From assembly GCA_017463615.1 (NCBI GenBank), contig JAFTOU010000016.1, positions 186,001-250,000 of the forward strand: a DNA stretch of 64,000 bases, read 5' to 3'. The position numbers and the translations under genes were made by a program. Positions 14,463-21,466 of the stretch are shown one piece after another. The notes below the pieces were generated by a model. That model saw only the letters and a list, made by a program, of their open reading frames with translations, was not told the DNA's origin and did not search any database. Position 1 is the first letter of the stretch. Every line of letters begins with the position of its first letter. Source of the DNA: Alistipes sp. Lineage in GTDB: Bacteria > Bacteroidota > Bacteroidia > Bacteroidales > Rikenellaceae.

Positions 14463-15587
14463 CTACTTCGGTGCTTTGCGATAGAGGTAGATACCGACAA
14501 TCATAAATATTATATTTGGCAGCCACACGGCTATCATCGTAGGCATACTTCCGCCCTTGGCAAACTCCTCAAACACGCGCGTGAGCATGATGTAGGAGAA
14601 GCAGAGGGTGATACCAATACCGATATGCAGTCCCGTACCACCACGCACCTTGCGCGAGGAGAGCGAGACGCCGATAAGGGTCAGGATAAATGTTCCAAAT
14701 GGGTATGAGAAGCGTATATGTCGCTCCACCTCAATCTGGCGGATGCTATCCGAGCCCTTGCTGCGCTGCTGAGTCAAAAAGTCGTTCAGCTCGTGGATAT
14801 TCATCGTGGTCAGGAACTCGGTCAGTCGTCCCAGCTCCACAACATCAAGGTTTATCACCGTATCCAGATTTCGGTGCTGAGTGAAGATCTCATCGCCACT
14901 ACTGTCAAATGTTCGGGTCACATATCGCTGTGCCGTCCAGTGCTTGCTCTGCGGGTCAAACTTCACATCCGAAGCCTCCAATGCCCCCGTAAGGCGGCTG
15001 CCGTCGTACTGCTCCAAGGCGAAGAAGGATGCCACCGAGGTGCTCTTGCTAAAGCCGCGAACATAGGCGAACTTTCCAGGCTCAACCTGACGGTATATAT
15101 GGCGGTCGTACTGCTCGCGCACGCGACGGGCGATATACTTCTGCTCAAAGGCGACACAATCCTTCTGCGTCATCGGGATAATCCAGAGGCTGAGCGTCAG
15201 CGAGAGGGCTGTGATAAAGAGCGCACCCAGAAAGTATGGCCACATAAGCCTTCGGAACGACATTCCGCCCGAGAGCATAGCCACAATCTCGGTCTGGTAC
15301 GCCAGCTTGGAGGTAAAGAATATCACGGCGATAAAGGTAAATAGCGCCGAGAACTGGTTTATGAAGAATGGCACGAACTTGAAGTAGTAGTCAAAGATAA
15401 TAGCCTTGACAGGTGCCTGCATCTGGATAAAGTCGTCCACCTTCTCCACATAGTCAAAGACCACCACGATGACGATAATCATCGCAATAGCAAACAGATA
15501 GGTGCCCACGAACTTACCAAGAATATAGCCATCTAACTTCTTGAAGCCCGGGAACCACGATGGACGCTTGTTATACTGCGGTAACAT
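14463..15587 (-). CDS. LptF/LptG family lipopolysaccharide export permease
   Basis: The 374-residue inner-membrane protein belongs to the YjgP/YjgQ (LptF/LptG) family, which with LptB extracts lipopolysaccharide from the inner membrane. Three hydrophobic segments sit at the N-terminus (LDGYILGKFVGTYLFAIAM onward), then a periplasmic beta-jellyroll region, then three C-terminal helices, as the family requires. ATG 15587 directly follows the tgt stop (1-base gap); an upstream in-frame ATG would overlap tgt. LptF and LptG cannot be separated by eye. Confidence 0.87.
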   Translation of the reverse strand: MLPQYNKRPSWFPGFKKLDGYILGKFVGTYLFAIAMIIVIVVVFDYVEKVDDFIQMQAPVKAIIFDYYFKFVPFFINQFSALFTFIAVIFFTSKLAYQTEIVAMLSGGMSFRRLMWPYFLGALFITALSLTLSLWIIPMTQKDCVAFEQKYIARRVREQYDRHIYRQVEPGKFAYVRGFSKSTSVASFFALEQYDGSRLTGALEASDVKFDPQSKHWTAQRYVTRTFDSSGDEIFTQHRNLDTVINLDVVELGRLTEFLTTMNIHELNDFLTQQRSKGSDSIRQIEVERHIRFSYPFGTFILTLIGVSLSSRKVRGGTGLHIGIGITLCFSYIMLTRVFEEFAKGGSMPTMIAVWLPNIIFMIVGIYLYRKAPK

Positions 15588-15588
15588 A

Positions 15589-16719
15589 CTACAATCTCCT
15601 TGACAATTTCTCAACCATTATATCCTTCCACTGCGCAAAGTCGCCCGCGATGATGTGCTCTCGCGCCTGACCCACAAGCCAGAGGTAGAAGCCGATATTG
15701 TGCAGCGAGGCAATCTGCGCCGCCAGCATCTCGCCACAGACAACAAGGTGATGCAGGTAGGCACGCGTGTACTGCCTATCCACGAATGTTGTTCCGTTAG
15801 GGTCTATAGGCGTAAAGTCGTTCTCCCACTTCTTGTTGCGGATGTTTATCACACCCTCCGAAGTGAAGAGCTGACCATTGCGACCATTGCGCGTAGGCAT
15901 CACACAGTCAAACATATCCACTCCGCGAGCAATACCCTCAAGGATATTTATCGGCGTACCCACGCCCATAAGATAGCGCGGCTTGTCGGTCGGCAGAATG
16001 GCATTTACAACCTCAATCATCGCATACATCACCTCCGTAGGCTCGCCCACTGCAAGACCTCCGATAGCATATCCGTCGGCATTGTACTGAAGCACATTCT
16101 CGGCAGCCTTAGCGCGCAGGTCGGCATAACCACAACCCTGAACTATCGGGAATAGCGACTGGTAGTGCCCATACTTCGGCTGGGTCTTGTGATACTGGTT
16201 GAAGCAGCGGTCAAGCCAACGCTCCGTGAGCGCCAACGACTTGGCTGCATACTCCTTCGGTGCATCCCCCGGAGGACACTCGTCAAATGCCATCATAATG
16301 TCGGCACCGATAGTGCGCTCGGTATCTATCACACTCTCAGGCGTAAAGAGATGACGCGAGCCATCTATGTGCGACTGGAAGTGGCATCCCTCCTCCTTGA
16401 GCTTACGACACGCCGCCAATGAGAATACCTGGAAACCGCCGCTGTCTGTCAGCATAGGCTTGTCCCACGACGAGAAACGGTGCACACCGCCCGCCTCCTC
16501 CAGAATCTTCATACCCGGACGCAGGTAGAGGTGGTAGGTGTTGGCAAGGATAATCTGCGCCTTAGCCTCACTCTCAAGGTCGCGATGGAAGATACCCTTC
16601 ATCGCCGCCGCAGTGCCCACAGGCATAAAAATAGGCGTCTTTATCACTCCGTGATCGGTCACAATCTCTCCCGCACGCGCCTTACTCTGACTATCTGTAT
16701 GTTGTAATGTAAACTTCAT
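15589..16719 (-). CDS. tgt: tRNA-guanine transglycosylase lacking the zinc cysteines
   Basis: The 376-residue enzyme exchanges guanine-34 for a queuosine precursor in tRNAs for Asp, Asn, His and Tyr. Catalytic features are present: MLTDSGGFQVFSL, the Asp of FDECPPGD, GLAVGEP, and GVDMFDCVMPTRNGRNG. The canonical CxCxxC zinc site before the RAYLHHL segment is replaced by GTTFVDRQYTRAYLHHL, with no cysteine, while the later His in SLHNIGFY remains. ATG 16719 follows the promoter box by 6 bases. It heads a six-gene operon ending with ygiQ. Confidence 0.93.
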   Translation of the reverse strand: MKFTLQHTDSQSKARAGEIVTDHGVIKTPIFMPVGTAAAMKGIFHRDLESEAKAQIILANTYHLYLRPGMKILEEAGGVHRFSSWDKPMLTDSGGFQVFSLAACRKLKEEGCHFQSHIDGSRHLFTPESVIDTERTIGADIMMAFDECPPGDAPKEYAAKSLALTERWLDRCFNQYHKTQPKYGHYQSLFPIVQGCGYADLRAKAAENVLQYNADGYAIGGLAVGEPTEVMYAMIEVVNAILPTDKPRYLMGVGTPINILEGIARGVDMFDCVMPTRNGRNGQLFTSEGVINIRNKKWENDFTPIDPNGTTFVDRQYTRAYLHHLVVCGEMLAAQIASLHNIGFYLWLVGQAREHIIAGDFAQWKDIMVEKLSRRL

Positions 16720-16725
16720 AAGGCA

Positions 16726-16764
16726 CAAAGATAGTAAAAAAATCCTGCGCCTGCAAGATTTTTT
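16726..16764 (-). promoter_or_regulatory. tgt: Promoter of the tgt-lptF/G-mqnE-PASTA-rluD-ygiQ operon
   Basis: On the minus strand the box TATCTTTG (16726-16733) follows an imperfect palindrome AATCTTGCAGGCGCAGGATT. The TTG in its left arm is 23 bases ahead of the box. The module matches the ZIP promoter at 987-1023. The leader is only about 5 bases. Confidence 0.65.
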
Positions 16765-16885
16765 AGCTATTGGCTGTTGGCTCGTCTACGACGACCCTTC
16801 CTCCTCGCGGCTCGGCATAGCAAACAAGCTTGCTCTACCCTCGCTCCGCAGCGTCGGTTGGCTTTTTAGAGGTATCGCTTTGCAA
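16764..16885 (+). repeat. Mosaic repeat: heptamers, A module copy 2, C hairpin
   Basis: Heptamers TAGCTAT and TGGCTGT at 16764-16777 lead into the A module (GGCTCGTCTACGACGACCC to GCAGCGTCGGTTGGC, 16778-16862), then AGAGGTATCGC-TTT-GCAATAG, a weakened C hairpin. Confidence 0.8.
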
Positions 16886-16889
16886 TAGA

Positions 16890-17032
16890 GTTTAGCGCGA
16901 TTTAATGACAAAATAGCAGAGAATGACAGTCGGGCAAAAGCCCTCAATGACACTAAATAACACGCGCAGTACTCAAGTCTAGTACGCGCCCGACTTTACC
17001 CGACCTTATTCGACCTTAAGATTGCGCTAAAC
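16890..17032. repeat. D-like element with 10-bp units and GTTTAGCGC inverted ends
   Basis: Outer inverted repeats GTTTAGCGC (16890-16898) and GCGCTAAAC (17024-17032) enclose GTCGGGC/GCCCGAC (16929-16935/16988-16994). The right arm is three units at exactly 10 bp spacing: CGACTTTACC, CGACCTTATT, CGACCTTAAG (16991-17020). It has the architecture of the ATTAAGGGNN elements with a different unit sequence. No gene is visible. Confidence 0.7.
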
Positions 17033-17039
17033 ACCCATC

Positions 17040-17097
17040 CGCACAGCGGATACCTTGATATAGCCAATAGCTAATGGCCAATGGCTAACAGCTAAAA
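17040..17097 (-). repeat. C hairpin and heptamer array closing the mosaic element
   Basis: ATCCGC-ACA-GCGGAT at 17037-17051 is followed by TACCTTGATATAGCC and reverse heptamers up to 17097. Confidence 0.7.
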
Positions 17098-17123
17098 AGT
17101 TTGCTATTTTCAAAGTTTTTTCG

Positions 17124-17131
17124 TAAATTTG
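17124..17131 (+). promoter_or_regulatory. deoD: -7 box for deoD
   Basis: TAAATTTG, about 38 bases before the ATG. Confidence 0.55.
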
Positions 17132-17168
17132 TCCGAATAAGCAACAACAACTAAAACTTACGACAACT

Positions 17169-17873
17169 ATGACTCCTACACCGCACATTGGTGCACAATA
17201 TGGACAGATTGCCGAGAAGGTGATTATGGCGGGTGATCCGCTGAGAGCAAAGTTTATGGCAGAGCGCTACTTGGAGAATCCCGAGCTGGTAAATCAGGTG
17301 CGCGGAATGTATTGCTATACAGGAACTTACAAGGGCAAGCGTGTATCTGTTATGGGGCACGGAATGGGTATTTCGTCAATCAGCATCTACACCTTTGAGC
17401 TCTACAATTTCTACGGCGTCAAGCGCATCATCCGCACCGGTTCGGCGGGTGCTTATCAGCCCGATTTGCACCTTGGCGATATCGTAATCGCTCAGGGCGC
17501 GTGCGACAACTCAAACTACGCTGCGCAGTACCATCTGCCGGGCACTTTTGCGCCTATCGCGACCTTCAGCCTGCTGCGTGCAGCGGTGGAGAAGGCGGAG
17601 AGTATGGGCATAAACTTCCGCGTGGGCAACATCCTCGCCAGCGAGATATTCTACAACGACGACCCTGAGGCGTGGAAGCAGTGGCAGAAGATGGGCGTTC
17701 TGGCGGTAGAGATGGAGGCGTCGGCGCTCTATATGAACGCTGCGCGCAGTGGTAACGAGGCTCTCTGCATCTGCACCATCTCCGACTCGCTCGTAACCCA
17801 CGAGGAGACCACCGCCGAGCAGCGCGAGAAGACCTTTACCGATATGATGGAGATTGCTTTTGAGATTATTTAG
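17169..17873 (+). CDS. deoD: Purine nucleoside phosphorylase (DeoD type)
   Basis: The 234-residue enzyme splits purine (deoxy)nucleosides with phosphate to free base and (deoxy)ribose-1-phosphate in salvage. Family motifs are visible: HIGAQYGQIAEKVIMAGDPLR (phosphate loop), GHGMGISSISIY, RTGSAGAYQPD, and VEMEASALY, with TISDSLVTHEETT near the C-terminus (catalytic Asp of SDSL). The length matches hexameric bacterial DeoD. Its TAG stop is the first codon-equivalent of a heptamer array (17871 onward). Confidence 0.96.
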   Translation: MTPTPHIGAQYGQIAEKVIMAGDPLRAKFMAERYLENPELVNQVRGMYCYTGTYKGKRVSVMGHGMGISSISIYTFELYNFYGVKRIIRTGSAGAYQPDLHLGDIVIAQGACDNSNYAAQYHLPGTFAPIATFSLLRAAVEKAESMGINFRVGNILASEIFYNDDPEAWKQWQKMGVLAVEMEASALYMNAARSGNEALCICTISDSLVTHEETTAEQREKTFTDMMEIAFEII

Positions 17874-18055
17874 CTATTAGCCATTGGCCATTAGCTATTA
17901 GCTATTAGCCTTTTAGTGGTATCCGCTGCGCGGATGGTATTTATAATTATAGTTTGTAGGGTTCGCTACATTTTGCACCCTATAAACATCATCTGCGTAG
18001 CAGATACCTTAATATAGCCAAAAGCCAATAGCTAATGGCCAACAGCCAATAACCC
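17871..18055. repeat. Mosaic repeat between deoD and the nuclease genes
   Basis: Heptamers at 17871-17910 (TAGCTAT, TAGCCAT, TGGCCAT and so on) lead to the C hairpin ATCCGC-TGC-GCGGAT (17921-17935), a partly palindromic centre ending TTGCACCCTATAAAC, an inverted hairpin ATCTGC-GTA-GCAGAT, and reverse heptamers at 18014-18052. Confidence 0.75.
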
Positions 18056-18062
18056 AACCGAT

Positions 18063-18845
18063 ATGAAACGATTAACCTTAACACTTATAGCCTTAGCCGT
18101 ATCATTAAGCACCTTCGCGTGGGGGCGTCTGGGTCACGAGATTGTCATTGCCGTAGCGCAGCGACATCTGACCGAGAAGGCGAAGGCGAACATCGCCAAG
18201 TACATAGACTACGACCTGAAGAAAGATGCGGTGTGGATGGATACACATCGTCGCGACAAGGAGATAGCCTATACCACTCACTATCATGTACTTGCGTGCG
18301 ACAAAAACCTCCGCTACGACCCCAACTATCGCCTTGAGATGGGCGACCTAGTGCTGGCTCTGCGCACGGCGGAGTACAACCTCGGCGAGGGTAACTACCG
18401 CAATATGACCGACAGCGCGGTGGTCTTCAACATCCGTATGCTTATCCACTTTATGGGCGATATGCACTGCCCCGTGCACGCGCATGTGGATGGGGTGAAG
18501 ACCATCTGGAAGTGTCGCCTGAACGGCAAGGAGTGGGAGCGTTTCCACCCCATCTACGACAAGATTCCGATGATGCTCTACGGCAAGGATGCCGACCCCG
18601 ACAGCATAGCTGCGCAGATAGACAACCTCAAGGCGAAGGCTATCAAGAAGGTCACTAAGGGCGACCTATATCGCGCTGCAAATGAGGCTATTAAGGGCAG
18701 CGTAGCAATCTACGACATCAACCCTTACGGCACATACAATCTTGCCGACGATACTGTCGAGCGCTCGCGTCCGATTATTGACCGCCAGCTGCGCGATGCG
18801 GGCTATCGCTTAGCGGCAAAGCTGAACGAATATTTTAACCATTAA
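18063..18845 (+). CDS. S1/P1 family nuclease, exported (first of a tandem pair)
   Basis: This 260-residue protein resembles zinc-dependent S1/P1 nucleases, which cut single-stranded DNA and RNA outside the cytoplasm. After the signal peptide the mature protein would begin WGRLGHE, so the N-terminal Trp and the His serve as the first zinc ligands. Further ligand motifs are VWMDTH, HYHV and IHFMGDMHCPVHAH. The C-terminal NLADDTVERSRPIIDRQLRDAGYRLA is typical. It is followed after 46 bases by a paralogue. A role in nucleic-acid scavenging with deoD upstream is plausible but inferred. Confidence 0.9.
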   Translation: MKRLTLTLIALAVSLSTFAWGRLGHEIVIAVAQRHLTEKAKANIAKYIDYDLKKDAVWMDTHRRDKEIAYTTHYHVLACDKNLRYDPNYRLEMGDLVLALRTAEYNLGEGNYRNMTDSAVVFNIRMLIHFMGDMHCPVHAHVDGVKTIWKCRLNGKEWERFHPIYDKIPMMLYGKDADPDSIAAQIDNLKAKAIKKVTKGDLYRAANEAIKGSVAIYDINPYGTYNLADDTVERSRPIIDRQLRDAGYRLAAKLNEYFNH

Positions 18846-18891
18846 AAAGCATAAATAACATTTTACTAATTTATAAAACATACCTTAAACT

Positions 18892-19662
18892 ATGAGAAGA
18901 TTTCTGACACTTGTAACTGCTGCAATGCTTTGCATTGAGGCATTTGGTTGGGGTGGCGTAGGTCACCGCGTGATTGTTGAGATTGCACAGCGCAACCTTA
19001 CCGAGAAGGCGAAGGAGAATATCGCCAAGTACATGAACTACGACCTGAAGAAGGAGGCTGTATGGATGGATACCCACCGCAACGACGAGCCTATCGGCTA
19101 CACAACCTCTTGGCATGTATACAATGTGGACGAGCAGAGCATCTACGACCCAAATCCACGCCTCTACAAGGGCGACTGCGTACACGCTCTCAAGATTGCC
19201 GACTACAACCTTCGTCAGTATGAGCGCCTAACCGATAGCGCAGTGGTGATGAACCTGCGCATGGTGCTCCACTTTGTGGGCGATCTGCACTGCCCTACAC
19301 ACTCCTATGTTCCAGGTCCTCGCTGCTTCTGGCCTTGTACGCTGAATGGCAAGGAGTATAAGTTCCACGGCGTATACGACAAGATGCCTCAGCTGCTGCA
19401 CCCAGGCAAGAAGGATAACGACATCGCTGCCGAGCTGGACACTTGGAAGAAGTGCGCACGCAAGAAGCTCACCAAGGGTAACTTCAACGACTGGGCATCG
19501 GAGATTGGAGAGCGCAACAAGGTTATCTACGAATGGAACCCGCACCTTACTCCAGTGCTGCGCGACGACACTGTAGAGCTCTCTCGCGACCTTGTAAACG
19601 AGCAGATGCAGCGTGCCGGCTACCGTCTGGCATACCTGCTTAACCTCTACTTCGGCAAATAG
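18892..19662 (+). CDS. S1/P1 family nuclease, exported (second of the pair)
   Basis: This 256-residue paralogue of the preceding protein shares the mature start WGGVGHR, TEKAKENIAKYMNYDLKKEAVWMDTH, a SWHV zinc motif, LHFVGDLHCPTHSY and the C-terminal RAGYRLAYLLNLYFGK. The two proteins clearly arose by duplication but differ in the central insert (PGPRCFWPC against DGVKTIWKC). It ends 1 base before the FAD oxidoreductase, so those two genes are certainly co-transcribed. Confidence 0.9.
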   Translation: MRRFLTLVTAAMLCIEAFGWGGVGHRVIVEIAQRNLTEKAKENIAKYMNYDLKKEAVWMDTHRNDEPIGYTTSWHVYNVDEQSIYDPNPRLYKGDCVHALKIADYNLRQYERLTDSAVVMNLRMVLHFVGDLHCPTHSYVPGPRCFWPCTLNGKEYKFHGVYDKMPQLLHPGKKDNDIAAELDTWKKCARKKLTKGNFNDWASEIGERNKVIYEWNPHLTPVLRDDTVELSRDLVNEQMQRAGYRLAYLLNLYFGK

Positions 19663-19663
19663 C

Positions 19664-21070
19664 ATGGAGAAAATCTCAAGAAAACTATTCCTCAAGCGTG
19701 CAGTTGCGGGGTTGGCTGCTATGGCAGTAGCCCCCAACCTGCTCGCCTGCTCGGATAGCGAGCAGGATGAGGAGCTCCGCAAGATAGCACCTACGGTGGG
19801 CAACTACGATGTAGTTGTCGTGGGTGGTGGTCCTGCGGGATTTATCGCTGCCATCACCGCCGCAAGACAGGGTGCTAAGGTGGCAATTATTGAGCGCTAC
19901 GGCTTTTTGGGCGGTATGGCGACCATAGGTTATGTTGCGCCGATAAGCGTCTTTGCCAAGAACAACGAGCTGGTTATCGGCGGTATTCCGTGGGAGTTCG
20001 TCAAGCGTCTGGAGAGCATGGGCGGAGCGTTTATTGAGTGGCCCAAAGCCAATATAGACTTTGACATTGAGCTCTACAAACTCTGCTGCCAGCGTATGGT
20101 GCTGGAGGCGGGCGTAGATATGTATATGCACTCAGCTATGGTCGGCTGCCAAATGGAGGGCAAGAGCATCTGCTCCGTGATTATTGAGAATAAGAACGGG
20201 CTGGAGACCATCGCGGGCAAGGTATTTATAGATTGTACGGGCGATGGCGATTTGGCATATATGGCTCAGGTGCCTATGCAGCCAAACCCAGATAACGAGC
20301 TGCAACCATGCTCCTTCTGCTTCATCCTCTCGGGCGTAGATACCGACAGCGAGCTACTAAATAAGTGTATGTACCACAACGGCATCAATGGTCCGAGCCA
20401 GTGCCGTCCTGTGCGCGAGAAGCTGCTGGCTATGAAGGCCGCAGGTGTGGAGATGCCCGACTTCGGAGGCCCGTGGTTTAATAATGTTATGCACCGCGGT
20501 AGCGTAGCGGTCAATATGACCCGCCGCGCCGCAGATGCAACATCCAACCGAAGCTATACGGCTACAGAGTGCCAGCTGCGCGAGGATATCTTCACCTTCG
20601 CCAAGCTGCTCAAGGTGAACTTCAAGGAGTTCAAGGATAGCTATGTCAGCTCTACAGCCCCTCAGGCAGGTATCCGCGAGTCGCGCCGCATCCTGGGCGT
20701 GCACACCGTTACGGGCGAGGAGTATGTTGCCGCAAAGCAGTACGAGGATAGCATTTCGCGCGGCATACACCCTATTGATATCCACGCAAGCAAGGGCACG
20801 GGACAAGTGCGTATAGACCTTGAGAAACCCGCCTATGTCCCTTATGGCGCACTTATCGCGCCTAACTACCCTAACCTGCTTGTCGCAGGTAGATGTATCT
20901 CTACCGACCGCCAAGCCCTCGCCTCGCTTCGCGTTATGGCAAGCTGTATGGGCACAGGTCAAGCCGCAGGTGCCGCCGCCGCACAGTGCATCGCGAACAA
21001 CCAAACCGTCCACGACATCGACCGCAAAAAACTGGTCGAGACCGTCCGAGCGCTGGGCGCGATAATCTAA
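19664..21070 (+). CDS. Exported FAD-dependent oxidoreductase with twin-arginine-like lipoprotein signal
   Basis: The 468-residue protein begins MEKISRKLFLKRAVAGLAAM and reaches a lipobox-like NLLACS, resembling a Tat signal with RK in place of RR followed by lipid attachment. The Rossmann motif VVVGGGPAGFIAAITAAR at about residues 50-67 and FIDCTGDGDLAYMA, ESRRILGVHTVTGEEY and the C-terminal SCMGTGQAAGAAAA mark the FAD_oxidored family. The substrate is unknown. ATG 19664 is chosen because an upstream in-frame start lies inside the nuclease gene. Co-transcription with secreted nucleases is odd and worth noting. Confidence 0.82.
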   Translation: MEKISRKLFLKRAVAGLAAMAVAPNLLACSDSEQDEELRKIAPTVGNYDVVVVGGGPAGFIAAITAARQGAKVAIIERYGFLGGMATIGYVAPISVFAKNNELVIGGIPWEFVKRLESMGGAFIEWPKANIDFDIELYKLCCQRMVLEAGVDMYMHSAMVGCQMEGKSICSVIIENKNGLETIAGKVFIDCTGDGDLAYMAQVPMQPNPDNELQPCSFCFILSGVDTDSELLNKCMYHNGINGPSQCRPVREKLLAMKAAGVEMPDFGGPWFNNVMHRGSVAVNMTRRAADATSNRSYTATECQLREDIFTFAKLLKVNFKEFKDSYVSSTAPQAGIRESRRILGVHTVTGEEYVAAKQYEDSISRGIHPIDIHASKGTGQVRIDLEKPAYVPYGALIAPNYPNLLVAGRCISTDRQALASLRVMASCMGTGQAAGAAAAQCIANNQTVHDIDRKKLVETVRALGAII

Positions 21071-21104
21071 AAAAATAGGGACTCAATTTGAGTCCCTATT
21101 TTTT
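21069..21104 (+). terminator. Terminator of the nuclease-oxidoreductase operon
   Basis: AATAGGGACTCAA/TTTGAGTCCCTATT forms a strong hairpin flanked by A and T runs directly after the stop; it could act in both directions. Confidence 0.85.
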
Positions 21105-21286
21105 ACCATTGGCCATTAGCCATTGGCTCGTCTACGACGACCCTTCCTCCTCGCGGCTCGGCATAGTGTGCAAGCACCCTCTGCTCTCGCTCCGCAGCGT
21201 CGGTTGGCCTTTCAGAGGAATTTTTATTAAGGCTCATTAAAGAGTATTAAGGGTTACTAATGGTCGCGTTCCGCGACGCTACACAG
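21105..21286 (+). repeat. Mosaic repeat: heptamers, A module copy 3, half D element
   Basis: Heptamers at 21105-21126, then the A module to about 21209, then CTTTCAGAGG, then four 10-bp units ATTAAGGCTC, ATTAAAGAGT, ATTAAGGGTT, ACTAATGGTC at 21226-21265 and the GC-rich core to 21286. The inverted second arm of the D element is missing. No gene is seen from 21105 to 21339. Confidence 0.8.
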
Positions 21287-21339
21287 TAAAAATTTACGCC
21301 ACCCGTATTGCTCCACTCATTTCTCCTTTACACAGACCA

Positions 21340-21464
21340 TTTTATCGTCAGAGTGGTGTAGTTGCGGTATATCGTGAGAAAACCCCGGATGGGTTGTACT
21401 TAAGCGTACTACCCATTCGGGGTTTTGAGGGATGTGCCGCAAATGCGCCACTATCACGATAAAA
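21340..21464. repeat. E element copy 1: 125 bp, covarying 9-bp terminal inverted repeats
   Basis: Ends TTTTATCGT (21340-21348) and ACGATAAAA (21456-21464) are inverted. Inside, AGTGGTGTA pairs with TGCGCCACT and TTGCGG with CCGCAA. The apex is a long hairpin AAAACCCCG...CGGGGTTTT (21379-21426) capped by GTAC-TTAAGC-GTAC. It ends 2 bases from the nifJ stop and may terminate that gene. Related copies lie at 27024, 33692, 38621, 47725 and 56467. Confidence 0.8.
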
Positions 21465-21466
21465 TA

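Noticed and set aside
13403..14506. Long plus-strand frame opposite mqnE
   Set aside because: Shadow of mqnE; the minus strand carries the radical SAM motif and the operon spacing.
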